From Cohaesibacter celericrescens (GTDB taxonomy: Bacteria > Pseudomonadota > Alphaproteobacteria > Rhizobiales > Cohaesibacteraceae), in assembly GCF_002866925.1 (NCBI RefSeq), contig NZ_PKUQ01000016.1, forward strand, positions 485,049 to 549,048: a stretch of 64,000 nucleotides of DNA, given 5' to 3'. Shown piece by piece: positions 37,057 through 47,460 of the stretch. The position numbers and the translations under genes are program-made. The notes beneath the pieces were generated by a model. That model saw only the letters and a list, made by a program, of their open reading frames with translations, searched no databases and was not told the DNA's origin. Position 1 is the stretch's first letter, and each line of letters opens with the position of its first letter.

Positions 37057-38085
37057 ATGGTTGCGAGTGACGACAAAATTATGATGCATGGTGGAGACCT
37101 TTCTGCAGCTATCGCTCGTTTTGGCGGGTCTAGCGAAGACTGGCTTGATCTGTCCAGTGGCATCAATCATTCGCCCTATCCATTTGATAAGGATGCTGCG
37201 TTTGAAGCAATAGCGTCCCTACCCAGCCAAGGTGATTTGGTCGCATGTTTGGCAGCAGCACGCAAAGCATATGGCGTACCTGATGAAGTCTCCATTGTGG
37301 CTTCCCCCGGTACACAGTCCATTATTCAGGCTATGCCGGTGCTGCTCGGAACAAACCAGAGCTGCCTTATTTTGGGCCCGACCTACAGTGAACATCAACG
37401 GGCTATGGCGCGTGCTGGCGTGGATGTGGCCATGGTACAAGAGTTGCCTAAGGAGTTTTTCCCTGGCGATTGCCTTTTGATTGTGAATCCAAACAACCCG
37501 GACGGCAGACAGCTGCCTGCTAAAGATTTGATTGAATTGGCTGCCAAATTGCAAAAGCAACGCGGTCTGCTTATTGTCGATGAAGCTTTTGCTGATGTGG
37601 TACCTGAGCTGAGTGTTGTTTCAGAGTTGGGTTCTATGCCCAATTGCGTTGTGCTGCGTTCATTCGGTAAGTTTTTCGGGATGTCTGGCATCCGGCTCGG
37701 TTTCCTCGTGGGGCATGAAAGTCATGTGAGCAAGATTCGGGACATGTTGGGTCCTTGGGCGGTTTCTACCCCCGCTTTGCGCGTCGGGACAGAATCCCTC
37801 AATGATAGCAAGTGGCAGCAGCAACAGCGCAAGCAAATGGCAGAGCGGGCTGAAAAGCTGGATCGCGTTCTCGAAAAGCGCAATCTGTATATCGCGGGTG
37901 GAACACCGTTGTTTCGATTGGTTATCAAGGAAGATGCGCGCGAGCTCCATCGCAAATTGGCCGAGTTGCATATTTGGACCCGTGTCTTTGACTATCGAAC
38001 AGACTTCATTCGATTTGGTATTCCTATCGACAAGAAATCACTTGATCGCTTGGACGCTAGTCTAGAAAAAGTCTTGCAGCGGTGA
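37057..38085 (+). CDS. cobC: Threonine-phosphate decarboxylase (CobC/CobD family)
   Basis: A 342-residue PLP-dependent fold-type I enzyme that makes (R)-1-amino-2-propanol phosphate for the cobalamin side chain. It has the family start MHGGDLSAAIARFGGSSEDWLDLSSGINHSPYP, ILGPTYSEHQRA, LLIVNPNNPDGRQ, LLIVDEAFADV and the PLP-lysine region LRSFGKFFGMSGIRLGFLVG. It overlaps cbiB by GTGA and belongs to the same operon. I see no cobalamin riboswitch in the 198 bp upstream. Confidence 0.93.
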   Translation: MVASDDKIMMHGGDLSAAIARFGGSSEDWLDLSSGINHSPYPFDKDAAFEAIASLPSQGDLVACLAAARKAYGVPDEVSIVASPGTQSIIQAMPVLLGTNQSCLILGPTYSEHQRAMARAGVDVAMVQELPKEFFPGDCLLIVNPNNPDGRQLPAKDLIELAAKLQKQRGLLIVDEAFADVVPELSVVSELGSMPNCVVLRSFGKFFGMSGIRLGFLVGHESHVSKIRDMLGPWAVSTPALRVGTESLNDSKWQQQQRKQMAERAEKLDRVLEKRNLYIAGGTPLFRLVIKEDARELHRKLAELHIWTRVFDYRTDFIRFGIPIDKKSLDRLDASLEKVLQR

Positions 38086-39080
38086 TTTTGCTTGGCGGTG
38101 GTTTTCTGTTTGTTGTCGCCCTTGCGATTGCGTTGGATGCCATCTTTGGCGAGCCTGACTGGGTTTGGCGACGGGTGCCGCACCCTGTGGTGTGGTTTGG
38201 AGCATGGATAGAGCGCTTTGAAACACGCTTCAACCAACCCAAAACACAGTCTGCACAATCAGGCAGATTATTAGGTTTGTTATCTCTGGTGTTTCTTGTT
38301 GCCGCAGGCGGGGCTCTGAGTTGGGTTGTTCAAAGCTTGTTGCTGTCTTTTGGGGTTCTGGGCGGGGTGGTTCTTGCCCTTCTTTCCTCTACGCTTCTTG
38401 CGCAAAAGAGCCTTTATTTGCATGTAAAAGCGGTTGAAGATCCATTGGCCTGTGACGATATTCTGGCGGCACGCAAAGCGGTTTCTATGATTGTTGGCCG
38501 TGACCCTGAAAAGCTTGATGGTGCGGGGGTTGCTCGGGCCAGCATCGAAAGCCTCGCAGAAAACTTTTCCGACGGCATTGTCGCTCCGATTTTTTGGCTG
38601 GCGCTGCTCGGTTTGCCAGGCCTTGTCATCTACAAAATCATCAATACCGCTGACAGCATGATTGGGCACAAAACAGAGCGTTACTTGCACTTTGGATGGG
38701 CTGCTGCGCGACTGGATGATGGTGTCAATTTGGTCCCTGCCCGTTTGACTATGGGGTTGTTGCTGCTGTCTCCCTTTCGGTCTCGGGTTGCCGAGCAGGA
38801 AAAAACAATTGCCCGGATTTGGCGTGGCATTGCCAAAGACGCACCGCGTCATCGATCTCCCAATGCTGGTTGGCCAGAAGCTGCAATGGCAGGACGACTT
38901 GATATCGCACTGTCTGGTCCACGCTATTATGGTACAGAGATGGTTGACGAGCCATTTGTGAATGCAAGAGGGCGACGCGATGTTGGGGCGGCTGAGGTTG
39001 ACGACGCCCTGAGGCTATATCGTTCGTCTTGTCTGGTTCAGTTTATGATCATCATTGCCATTGCTTTGGTGAGCTATTGA
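38082..39080 (+). CDS. cbiB: Adenosylcobinamide-phosphate synthase
   Basis: A 332-residue membrane enzyme (CbiB; CobD in Pseudomonas naming) that attaches aminopropanol phosphate to cobyric acid. It starts with GTG at 38082, overlapping the cobC stop. It shows ALDAIFGEPDWVWRRVPHPVVWFG, RASIESLAENFSDGIVAPIFW, KIINTADSMIGHKTERYLHFGWAAARLDD and a C-terminal hydrophobic helix. Several membrane segments are evident. It uses the product of the upstream CobC. Confidence 0.96.
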   Translation: MILLGGGFLFVVALAIALDAIFGEPDWVWRRVPHPVVWFGAWIERFETRFNQPKTQSAQSGRLLGLLSLVFLVAAGGALSWVVQSLLLSFGVLGGVVLALLSSTLLAQKSLYLHVKAVEDPLACDDILAARKAVSMIVGRDPEKLDGAGVARASIESLAENFSDGIVAPIFWLALLGLPGLVIYKIINTADSMIGHKTERYLHFGWAAARLDDGVNLVPARLTMGLLLLSPFRSRVAEQEKTIARIWRGIAKDAPRHRSPNAGWPEAAMAGRLDIALSGPRYYGTEMVDEPFVNARGRRDVGAAEVDDALRLYRSSCLVQFMIIIAIALVSY

Positions 39081-39105
39081 GCGCCAATGGTCTAATCGTT
39101 TGCTA

Positions 39106-40584
39106 TCAAACGCCGTTGGTTGCGACTTCCATTAATCCATCACCATCCAAATGCTGTGATATGTGGTCAGCAAGCGCCTCCAGTGTGTCTTCGACCATGC
39201 CATGATAAGAGTGAGTGCTTGCTTGGTTGCTTGACTGGAGGCCTAGTCCCTGCAAAAAACGGCGTCGGAACTCATCTTGATTGAACAGTCCGTGAATGTA
39301 GCTACCCATAATTCGGCCGTCTTTTGACCGTGCGCCTTCGTTTTTTCCTTCAATGACGAACAGTGGTCGATCTCTGTCTACACCTTCGCTGCTGCCGATG
39401 TGAATTTCATAACCATGCATAGGAAGGTCACTGTCGACGTGGCGGCCTTGCACTTGAACCGTTCTTTTTTCACCAGCCATCACTGTTTCAACATTGAGCA
39501 ACCCCAATCCTTCGCAGGACGATCCTTTGGCCCCTTCAACGCCTTCGGGGTCATGGATCGTGCGGCCAAGCATTTGGTAGCCGCCACACAGGCCCAGAAC
39601 GTAACCTCCTCGTCTTACGTGCGCTTTGATGTCCACATCCCAGCCTTCGGTCTTTAGGGCCTCAAAGTCTGCTATGGTGGTTTTGGAGCCAGGCAAGATG
39701 ATCAAGTCTGTATCCGCTGGAATGACCTGTCCTCGTTGCACCATATGGACCGCGATTGACGGATCAGAACGCAGAGCGTCCAGATCATCAAAATTTGCGA
39801 TGCGCGGGAGAACCGGCACTGCAATTTTCAAGGCACCGTCTTTGTTGGATGCTGCGTCTCTGGCCAAATCTTCACTGTCTTCGGCAGGCAAATGCGCGGC
39901 ATCGTCAAACCAAGGCAGGACACCAAAATCGGGCCAATGTGTTTCATTGGTAATGATGTCGAGGCCTGACTTGAACAAGCTGGCATCGCCGCGAAATTTG
40001 TTGATGACATAACCTTTTACAAGTTTTCGGTCTTCGGATGACAAAATCCGTTGCGTGCCGACCAAAGACGCAATGACGCCGCCTCTGTCGATATCCCCGA
40101 TTAGAATCACCGGCGTTTGAGCGGCTTGAGCAAATCCCATATTGGCAATATCTCCGGACCGGAGATTGACTTCAGATGCGCTGCCCGCTCCTTCTATAAC
40201 GACGATGTCCGCATCGGCGTTCAGGCGGTTATAGGAGTCCATCACTGCGCCCATAAGATTCTTTTTATTGGCGGCATAATCTCGCGCCATCATTTGTCCA
40301 ATGGATTTTCCCTGTACCACGACTTGAGACCCGATGTTGCTTTGAGGTTTTAGCAGCACGGGGTTCATATGGATGCTGGGTTCCAAGCCACAGGCCAAGG
40401 CTTGAAGCGCTTGTGCGCGCCCGATCTCGCCGCCTTCTAGGGTGACTGCAGCATTGTTGGACATGTTTTGCGGCTTGAATGGTGCAACCTTGAGGCCCTG
40501 ACGTTTCAGATACCGACAAAAACCGGCCACCAGCATGGATTTTCCAACATTTGAGCCGGTTCCTTGAAACATGATGGCAGGCAT
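39106..40584 (-). CDS. cobQ: Cobyric acid synthase
   Basis: A 492-residue glutamine-dependent amidotransferase that amidates four side chains of adenosylcobyrinic acid diamide. The N-terminal P-loop-like domain (MFQGTGSNVGKSMLVAGFCRYL, KPQNMSNNAAVT) is followed by a class I glutaminase-like domain with the catalytic Cys in YVLGLCGGYQMLG and His in GSYIHGLF. Convergent with cbiB, head of the minus-strand pair with cobP upstream. Confidence 0.97.
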   Translation of the reverse strand: MPAIMFQGTGSNVGKSMLVAGFCRYLKRQGLKVAPFKPQNMSNNAAVTLEGGEIGRAQALQALACGLEPSIHMNPVLLKPQSNIGSQVVVQGKSIGQMMARDYAANKKNLMGAVMDSYNRLNADADIVVIEGAGSASEVNLRSGDIANMGFAQAAQTPVILIGDIDRGGVIASLVGTQRILSSEDRKLVKGYVINKFRGDASLFKSGLDIITNETHWPDFGVLPWFDDAAHLPAEDSEDLARDAASNKDGALKIAVPVLPRIANFDDLDALRSDPSIAVHMVQRGQVIPADTDLIILPGSKTTIADFEALKTEGWDVDIKAHVRRGGYVLGLCGGYQMLGRTIHDPEGVEGAKGSSCEGLGLLNVETVMAGEKRTVQVQGRHVDSDLPMHGYEIHIGSSEGVDRDRPLFVIEGKNEGARSKDGRIMGSYIHGLFNQDEFRRRFLQGLGLQSSNQASTHSYHGMVEDTLEALADHISQHLDGDGLMEVATNGV

Positions 40585-40635
40585 TTTGAGTTCTTTCTTA
40601 GGCTTTGATCGTAACGATGTGTCACGGGGATGGAC

Positions 40636-41190
40636 TTAGAGCTTAATGGGAGGCTGATTGATTGGCTTGAGCTGTAGCGGCAGGCCTGCCTTCACTTCGA
40701 TCACTCGATCACAACAGCTGGCCAGTGTTTGATTGAGTCGCCCTTGGTGGTCGCGAAAATGACGTCCTTCCGAGGTGGATGGTACGACGCCCTGCCCGAC
40801 TTCATTTGATATCAAAACAATTTTTGCTGTTGTGCCCTTGAGTGCGGCAACAAGTGCCGCAAATTGTTGATCGAGAGGCAGCTTCCGGTACAGCAGATTG
40901 TTCAACCAGAGGGTCATGCAATCAATCAGGATCGCATTGTCAGGCGCATCGTGGCGTTGAATGATGTCGGTCAAAGCAATTTGTTCTTCGATTGCGTGCC
41001 AGCGGGGGCCGCGCCGTGCGCGATGTTGTTCGATTCGATCAACCATTTCGGCATCGTCATCAAATCTGGGTGACGTGGCAATATAGATGAGGTTTGAAAC
41101 ACTTTGTTCGCACAGGCTTTCAGCAAAGCTGCTTTTCCCGGATCGGGCGCCCCCAATAATCAGAGTGGTGTTGGGTGGTTGGATACTCAT
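40636..41190 (-). CDS. cobP: Bifunctional adenosylcobinamide kinase/guanylyltransferase
   Basis: A 184-residue CobP/CobU that phosphorylates adenosylcobinamide and transfers GMP to it. It shows the P-loop GGARSGKSSFAE at residues 13-24, YIATSPRFDDDAEMVDRIEQHRARRGPRW (GMP-accepting His within HRARR), and ILIDCMTLWLNNLL and VLISNEVGQGVVP. Its ATG overlaps the stop of the small membrane protein gene upstream by ATGA. Confidence 0.95.
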   Translation of the reverse strand: MSIQPPNTTLIIGGARSGKSSFAESLCEQSVSNLIYIATSPRFDDDAEMVDRIEQHRARRGPRWHAIEEQIALTDIIQRHDAPDNAILIDCMTLWLNNLLYRKLPLDQQFAALVAALKGTTAKIVLISNEVGQGVVPSTSEGRHFRDHQGRLNQTLASCCDRVIEVKAGLPLQLKPINQPPIKL

Positions 41191-41474
41191 GCGGGGTCGT
41201 CGTCCTGTGTTTGATCCGATGGAGGCTGTGCGTCTTTATCACGGCGCCTCTTCTCGAGCTTTATCTCCCACTTTCTGCGATGTTTGCGAAGATAAGGCAA
41301 ATCGATCGATAGGACCACAAGGCCCAGTGGTACCATCCAAAAGCCAAGAATGGGCAAAAACCCGAGAATGCCGCCGATCACCAGCACAATACCAAGCAGC
41401 TGTCTTGCTAGCGCAGATCCCGGCATTTTAATGGACCATGGTCCCAGCTTTATATCTCGTTTGGGTTTGATCAT
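41187..41474 (-). CDS. Small PGPGW-like membrane protein
   Basis: A 95-residue protein with one or two hydrophobic segments (ALARQLLGIVLVIGGILGFL, PILGFWMVPLGLVVLSIDL) and a strongly basic then acidic C-terminus (RKHRRKWEIKLEKRRRDKD). The pattern L-P-I-L-G-F-W-x-x-P-L-G-L resembles PGPGW transmembrane proteins of unknown role. It is coupled by ATGA to cobP, but no cobalamin function is known for it. Confidence 0.7.
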   Translation of the reverse strand: MIKPKRDIKLGPWSIKMPGSALARQLLGIVLVIGGILGFLPILGFWMVPLGLVVLSIDLPYLRKHRRKWEIKLEKRRRDKDAQPPSDQTQDDDPA

Positions 41475-41583
41475 AGATTCGTTGGAACCCCTGGAAACTG
41501 GACTATTAAAGCCATGGGAGAAGGGTATATTTTGGTGTTCTATCAGGTTGTCTCATCCGTGTGGATTTTTAGATAGGTATTAA

Positions 41584-41694
41584 ATGACGAATATCCACAT
41601 TCTCGAAAATGAGGCAAACCCGCCAAACTCTTCAACTCTTCCACAAGAGATACAGAAAGATAAAAAAAAGGGCTTGGCAATCTGTGTTCTCTGA
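41584..41694 (+). CDS. Possible 36-residue ORF of unknown function
   Basis: ATG at 41584, reading MTNIHILENEANPPNSSTLP... and ending in KKGLAICVL. Only a weak GATAGG is seen upstream and no family is recognised. It stands alone between the small membrane protein gene and tRNA-Asn and may be chance. Confidence 0.2.
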   Translation: MTNIHILENEANPPNSSTLPQEIQKDKKKGLAICVL

Positions 41695-41748
41695 ACTAAA
41701 ACCACTTCACCAACGTCGGGGCGCTAACAAGTGCCAGACGCAGAGTTT

Positions 41749-41824
41749 TCCCCAGTAGCTCAGTTGGTAGAGCAAGCGACTGTTAATCGCTTTGTCGCTG
41801 GTTCGAGTCCGGCCTGGGGAGCCA
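41749..41824 (+). tRNA. tRNA-Asn (GTT)
   Basis: A 76-base cloverleaf. The acceptor stem pairs TCCCCAG (41749-41755) with CTGGGGA (41814-41820), with discriminator G and encoded CCA. The anticodon loop ACTGTTAATC holds GTT, and the T-loop is GGTTCGAGTCC. The integrase remnant starts 127 bp downstream, so this tRNA is the likely attachment site of the island. I could not find a duplicated 3' end within the window. Confidence 0.97.
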
Positions 41825-41829
41825 AATTA

Positions 41830-41862
41830 GGGGCCTTTGATTAGTTTCAAAGGCCCCTTTTT
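41830..41862 (+). terminator. Rho-independent terminator after tRNA-Asn
   Basis: An 11-bp stem of GGGGCCTTTGA type (41830-41840) pairing with TCAAAGGCCCC, short loop, TTTTT at 41858-41862. It lies just past the tRNA 3' end. Confidence 0.88.
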
Positions 41863-41951
41863 CGCAGAAATGAGCCAATGCCATTGAGTTGCAGAGACTA
41901 TTGCAATAGAAAACGCAATAGGAATGCAATAGGAAATGGGTCGTTTAAGAC

Positions 41952-43519
41952 ATGGGAAGCACCAGAGAATTAAAATATATTACCAAGAATCGTGGCATTC
42001 TTTATTACACCAGATTGGTTCCCAAAGATGTTCAGCATCTTGATCCACGTTCTAATCCGATTCAAAAATCTTTAAAGACAAAAAACTACGACATAGCCAT
42101 GTCTCGACGTGATGTACTCGTTGACTCGGATGACAAATTTTGGCGTTCTTTGCGGGCGGTTGAAAGTCGGTACCAGTCGAAGGATGAACTTGCTGCTGCT
42201 AGCGAAAATATCATGGCGCTGTTCAATACCGAAAAAGTGTCCTTAGATCTCAGTAGTCTTCCGAAAGGAAAAGCAGGACTAGCACTTCACAACCTTTACC
42301 AGCAGCAGTTAGAACAGATTTTTTCTGGACCACCTGAAGGCATGTTGCAAAGGTTCGAAGTATGGCTAAAGACACTGCCTTCAGACATTGCTGAGAATTA
42401 TCGAAAAGTGATACGAAACACGGACCTTATCGGTTCCGTTTTATCGAATTTTGAAGATCCTACGCAGTTTATAACTGCATCAATGGGTATCCATAACCAG
42501 CCAGAAGACCTGCTGATGGCAATATCTGAAGCTCTCGACAGGTTCTTTGGATCGTTTGCGGCAGCTCACATGTCGGGTATGTCTGCAGCTCAGGAAAAGA
42601 ACTATAGGAACCCTAAGAAACGCGCTGTGGAGCGTTTTATTGATTTGGCTGGCGACGTGCCTTTGGAGCGAATTACACGTGCTCAGGCCGTTTTATTCAA
42701 GGATCATTGACTTGAGCTGATCCATAGGCCAGAAGAAGGAAAAAAAGCCCTGTCCCGAGCGGGAGCACTGAAAGAGATTCAGGACCTTCATTATATCTGG
42801 CAGTGTTATGCGGATGAAAACAATTGGACTGATCAACATGGACGCAAGAAAGACAATCCGTTCGATGATCTAAAAAACACTTCCCAACCCCGCAAAAACA
42901 ATCTGTTCGAGATGCCACTGAAGCACGCGTAACATTTCCGACCGCGATTCTTCGTGACAAGTGGCTACAAGGCAAGGGACTGACTGGGTCAAATGAAGAC
43001 CTTCGCCGCGTCCTCTACACTCTCTTAGAAACAGGATGCGGTGCGCAAGAGGTTTTGCATCTAACGGTAGAAAAAATCTGTCTTGGTTATCCGATACCAC
43101 ATATACTTATCCAGCCAACACTCACAGGAGAACGAAAGAACAAAGTTAAAACCAATGCGAGGGTGCGGGCGGTTCCTCTTGTCGGCATTGCGCTGGAAGC
43201 TGTGAAGCGGCACCCGGAAGGATTTTTGCGATATTATGACAAAGGGAATTCGTTTAGTAATGCAGCAAATAATTTCCTTTTGGCCAACAAACTGCGCACA
43301 AAAGAATCCACGGTCTATTCGCTTCGCCATGAATATACTGCCCGCATGCGCAATGGAGCGGTGCCTGAACATATTCAACGCCACATTGTTGGCCACGCAA
43401 CAGATGTGCATGGGACTTATGGGGCGTTTCCCGATCAGTCCAACTTTGATGACAGGTTGGCTGAAATGGCTGTTCATATGGGGCGTGTGGCCCTACCCTT
43501 CGATATGGACGTCATCTAA
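41952..43519 (+). pseudogene. Decayed tyrosine recombinase (integrase)
   Basis: Pieces of one phage-type integrase are visible. Residues 1-252 hold the N-terminal domain (RELKYITKNRGILYYTRLVPKDV, then a SAM-like core region) and end at an in-frame TGA (42708-42710). The frame continues as LELIHRPEEGKKALSRAGAL to a short A-run at 42872-42877, after which the coding shifts by one base. The catalytic domain follows (FPTAILRDKWLQG... to the end at 43519). The first catalytic Arg is lost: ETGCGAQEV has Gly at 43040-43042. The later SLRHEYTARM, IVGHATD and the final Tyr in HGTYG remain. Three independent lesions argue for real decay. It lies beside tRNA-Asn in the orientation expected for an island integrase. 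Confidence 0.88.
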
Positions 43520-43876
43520 GCAGGGGCTGTCTTGTCTGGACTGCTTTGGTTTTGCAAAAACTTATTTGAGCTTATGATACATCTGCAAAACACAATATTT
43601 GGTTCCACTATTTGGGGTAAACCCTCCGCCTTCCAGACGGACAGAGAAAACCAAATCTGCGTCAGAGGCGCTCTATTAAGAAAGAACAGTTTCAAATGTT
43701 TCTGTTGATCCCACCAGCTTCAGCTGGTGGTGGTTCAGTTTCATGAACTCTGATCTTGACCTCACGACAGCATTCCAAACGACGCTCTCATCACCACTAA
43801 TCTTTTAAGTTGCAAATGCCCTGCAAAGTAAAATAGGTTTTTTGTATGAACGTAATATTTCGAAACGATTATAGAC
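43520..43876. other. Intergenic region with a perfect UUCA hairpin
   Basis: No gene is supported. At 43711-43730 an 8-bp perfect stem closes a TTCA tetraloop, immediately followed by a smaller dyad (GTTCA...TGAAC, to ~43748). The region should contain the promoter of the hsd operon. Confidence 0.5.
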
Positions 43877-46800
43877 ATGGCTTCTACGAATTTTGATCAC
43901 CTTAAACCATTGAGTACCCAACTTCATCAACTTGGCGTGTTGTCCGAGCGCTTCTTTAGTCAGGATGCTAATACGTCCCTCATCAAAAGCCGTCAGTTCA
44001 TGGAGCTGATGGCGAAAGAGGTTGCGGCGATATATGGCTTGTACGATGAGCAGGACAAGGTGACCACTCATGATCTTTTAAGACGTCTGTCTGCACAGCA
44101 AGTTTTGCCTTCCGAAGTCGCCAGCGTTTTTCATGCCGTTCGCAAACTCGGCAACAAAGCAGTCCATGAGTTTGAAGGGCAATCTCGAGATGCATTGTCA
44201 GCCTTAAAATTCTGCAGGTCACTTGGCGTGTGGTATCGTTGGTCGTTCGGGAAAGATCTGAGTTTCAAGCCAGGACCGTTTGTCCCCCCAAAAGACCCAG
44301 AAGATGCAAGTGTAGCCTTAAAAGCGGATCTGCAAAATCTCCGGTCGGAGGTGCTCGCAAAGGAACAAGCGTTGCTTGAGGCCAAATCTGAGGCAGATGA
44401 GCTGAAGAAGACCCAGGCAGCCTTGGAAGAAATGGCCAAGCAGGCAACCGAGGAAAGTGCCGTTTGGGAGCAAACTGCAGCCGAACAGGAAGCTGAAGCC
44501 GTTGCTATGGCGAAAAAGCTCTCCGAGCTCCAGAAATTAGCAGAGGCAGAACCTGAGCAAGTTCACCGAGAACGTCATCAAGCAGCAAGGGATGCTGCTG
44601 CAAAGCTCATCCTCGATGAGCAAGATACACGAGTTTTGATTGATGCCCAGCTTCAGGATATGGGCTGGGAGGCAGATACCAAGACCCTTACTCACAAGAA
44701 TGGCACACGCCCGGAGAGTGGTCGCAATATCGCAATTGCAGAATGGCCGACTGAATCTGGACCGGTTGATTATGCGCTATTCACAGGCCAATTATGTATC
44801 GGAGTGATTGAGGCCAAGCGGGAATCCGTTGACGTACCCGGAGTATTGGCGCAAGCGCAACGCTATGCCCGCAGCATCAAACTTGATCCTGAACACAGGG
44901 TCGTCGATTCCCCATGGCAACACGGACTAGACGAGCCCTACCGTGTACCATTCATATTCGCGACCAATGGGCGGCCCTATATCCGCCAATGGAAAACCAA
45001 GTCTGGGATTTGGCATTGGGATGTGCGAAGCGCCAAGAATCAGCCAGACGCCCTTTCACAATGGTTTGCACCACAAGACCTGAAACAAAAGCTCGAAACG
45101 AATGTCGATGCAGCCGCAAAAGGGTTGGCCGAAGAGGCCTTTGGCAAGGGCAAGCTGCGTCCCTATCAGGAAGAGGCTGTCCAATCCATCGAAGGTGCGA
45201 TTGAGAGGGGACAGAAAGACATTCTCATTTCAATGGCCACCGGCACTGGCAAGACAAGAACGTCTATTGCATTGATGTACAGGTTGCTCAAGCATTCCCG
45301 CTTTCGCAGAATCCTGTTTCTAGTCGACAGGAAAGCCCTTGGGAAACAGACCGAGGACGCCTTGGAGACTACAGAACTGGAAGGCTTGTTGAATTTCGCC
45401 CAGATCTATGGCGTTGCTGGTTTGGGGCAGAAGAGAACAGAGAGTTCAGGTCGCTACCGTTCAATCAATGATCGCCCGGATCGAGGGAGAAGGCGATATA
45501 TCCTTGCGCCCGACACCTGGCACATATGACTGTATCATCGTGGATGAAGCGCACAGGGGTTATACGCTCAACGCAGACTTGCGCGAAGGCGACATTGTCT
45601 TCCGCAATCTCGAAGACTATCAGAGCGCTTATCGCCAAGTGCTCGACTATTTTGACGCAACCAAGATTGCCCTAACGGCCACCCCTGCCCTGCACACCCG
45701 AGAAATCTTTGGTCATCCGGTCTACCACTACGGATGCAGACAGGCGGTCGTTGAAGGCTATCTGAACGACCATCTGCCTCCAAAGCGCATCACGACGGCT
45801 TTGGCCGAAGCGGGGATCCATTTTGATGGTGGCGAAGAGGTGGAAATATTGGACCGAAAGACCGGACAGTTGGATCTCTTCGAGCTGCCGGACGAAGTCG
45901 ACCTTGACTATGATCTTTCTCAGTTCAACAGGCGAGTTTATTCGGAGAACTTTAACCGGGCTGTCTGTCAGGCACTGGCGAGAGAGATACCGCCAGACAG
46001 TCTTGGCAAAACCTTAATCTTTGCAGCGAGAGACGATCATGCCGATGATGTTGTCAGGCTGCTGATCGAGGAGTTGCAGGACGAATATGGCAGCGATGAA
46101 ATTCCAGCAGGCATGGTGCAGAAGATAACCGGAAAGTCTGATAAGCCCCAAGACCTGATCCTTAAGTTCAAGAATGACGCCAATCCGAAATACGTGGTCA
46201 CAGTCGATCTGCTCACTACCGGCATCGACGTGCCGTCTATCTGCAATCTGGTTTTCTTGCGCCGTGTAAAAAGCCGGATCCTTTATGATCAGATGATTGG
46301 TCGTGCGACACGCCTCTGCCCCGAGATCAAGAAACAGCATTTCATTATCTATGACGCGGTCGACCTTTATGCAGAATTGCAGGAGATGTCCGACATGCGC
46401 CCTGTCGTGGTCAAGCCGAATGTCTCGCTCGGCCAGTTGGTGACCGATCTCTTCAATGCAGTGGATGATGAGGACAAAGACTGGGTTGCCGGTCAAGTGA
46501 TCGTGAAGATGCGCAATCTAGCCGGTCGCGTCGATGAGGAAACGAAAGAGAGCTTCAAGAACCACACAGGGCAACCGCCTGAGGATACGGTGCAGGATTT
46601 GGCGCTTAAGACCGGGAATGAACTGGTCACTTGGCTCAAGGACCACCCCCGCGCTGTCGAACTTTTAGAACGCACACCCGTCAAGTCCGGTCGCTCCGGC
46701 GATGATGTGACCATTTCCCATCATGACGACGAACTCCTGCGGATCGAGGAAATTTTTGGCAAGAACACCAAGCCGGAAGACTATATCGAAGGCTTTGAAC

Positions 46801-47279
46801 GCTATGTGCGGGAAAACATGAACACGGTTCCGGCCCTCATTGCCGTCACGCAGAAACCACGAGACCTTACCCGTAAGGAATTGGCTGAATTGGCAGGGCT
46901 TCTAGATGAACATCACTATTCCGACTCCTTGCTCCGCGCCGCCTATGGCAAGGCCAGAAATGCCGACATTGCCGCCCATATCATTGGGTTTGTCAGGCAA
47001 GCCGCTTTGGGGGATCCTCTGGTGCCCTATCGGGATCGCGTTGAATCTGCTGTCTTGAAGATCGAAAAGTCTCGTGATTGGACGAAACGCCAGAAAGACT
47101 GGCTGCGGCGTATCGGACGGGCACTCAAGGACAAACCTGTGGCCGACCCGACATTGCTGGATCAAGGCGTTTTTGCCGACAAGGGCGGCTATCAGCGCAT
47201 TTCCAAAGAGTTCGATGATCAATTGGGTGATGTCCTGCAGCAAATGAATGAAGCCATCTGGGGGACAACAGCCGCCTAA
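43877..47279 (+). pseudogene. hsdR: Type I restriction enzyme HsdR, frameshifted
   Basis: Two overlapping frames encode one HsdR of ~1130 residues. The first (43877-45529 before its stop) has a DUF4145-like N-terminus (FMELMAKEVAAIYGLYDEQD) and a coiled-coil stretch. It also holds the nuclease core (GPVDYALFTGQLCIGVIEAKRES) and Walker A SMATGTGKTRTS with LFLVDRKALGKQ. The second continues with RVQVATVQSMIARIEG, DCIIVDEAHRGYTL (DEAH), ALTATPALHT, TVDLLTTGIDVP and the EcoEI-type C-terminal domain. The break lies in a GAGAG run at 45440-45444, and two missing bases (or one extra) would restore ...KRTE-RVQVATVQ. If real, it separates the nuclease and Walker A from the DEAH half and should abolish restriction and translocation. 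A sequencing error cannot be excluded. Confidence 0.88.
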
Positions 47280-47460
47280 CACGTGTTGCATCCTTATGGA
47301 TTCATGCATGCATTTGAGTACGTGAGGCAGCGTTTGCAAAGCATAACGCGTTCACTTTCTCAAATGAATTCGCTACAACGCAACACGCGCAAGCCTGTTC
47401 GACTCATCCAACCCACGCTATACCAGCTGCAGAATACTCTCATCAGGAAGCGGTTCCAAT

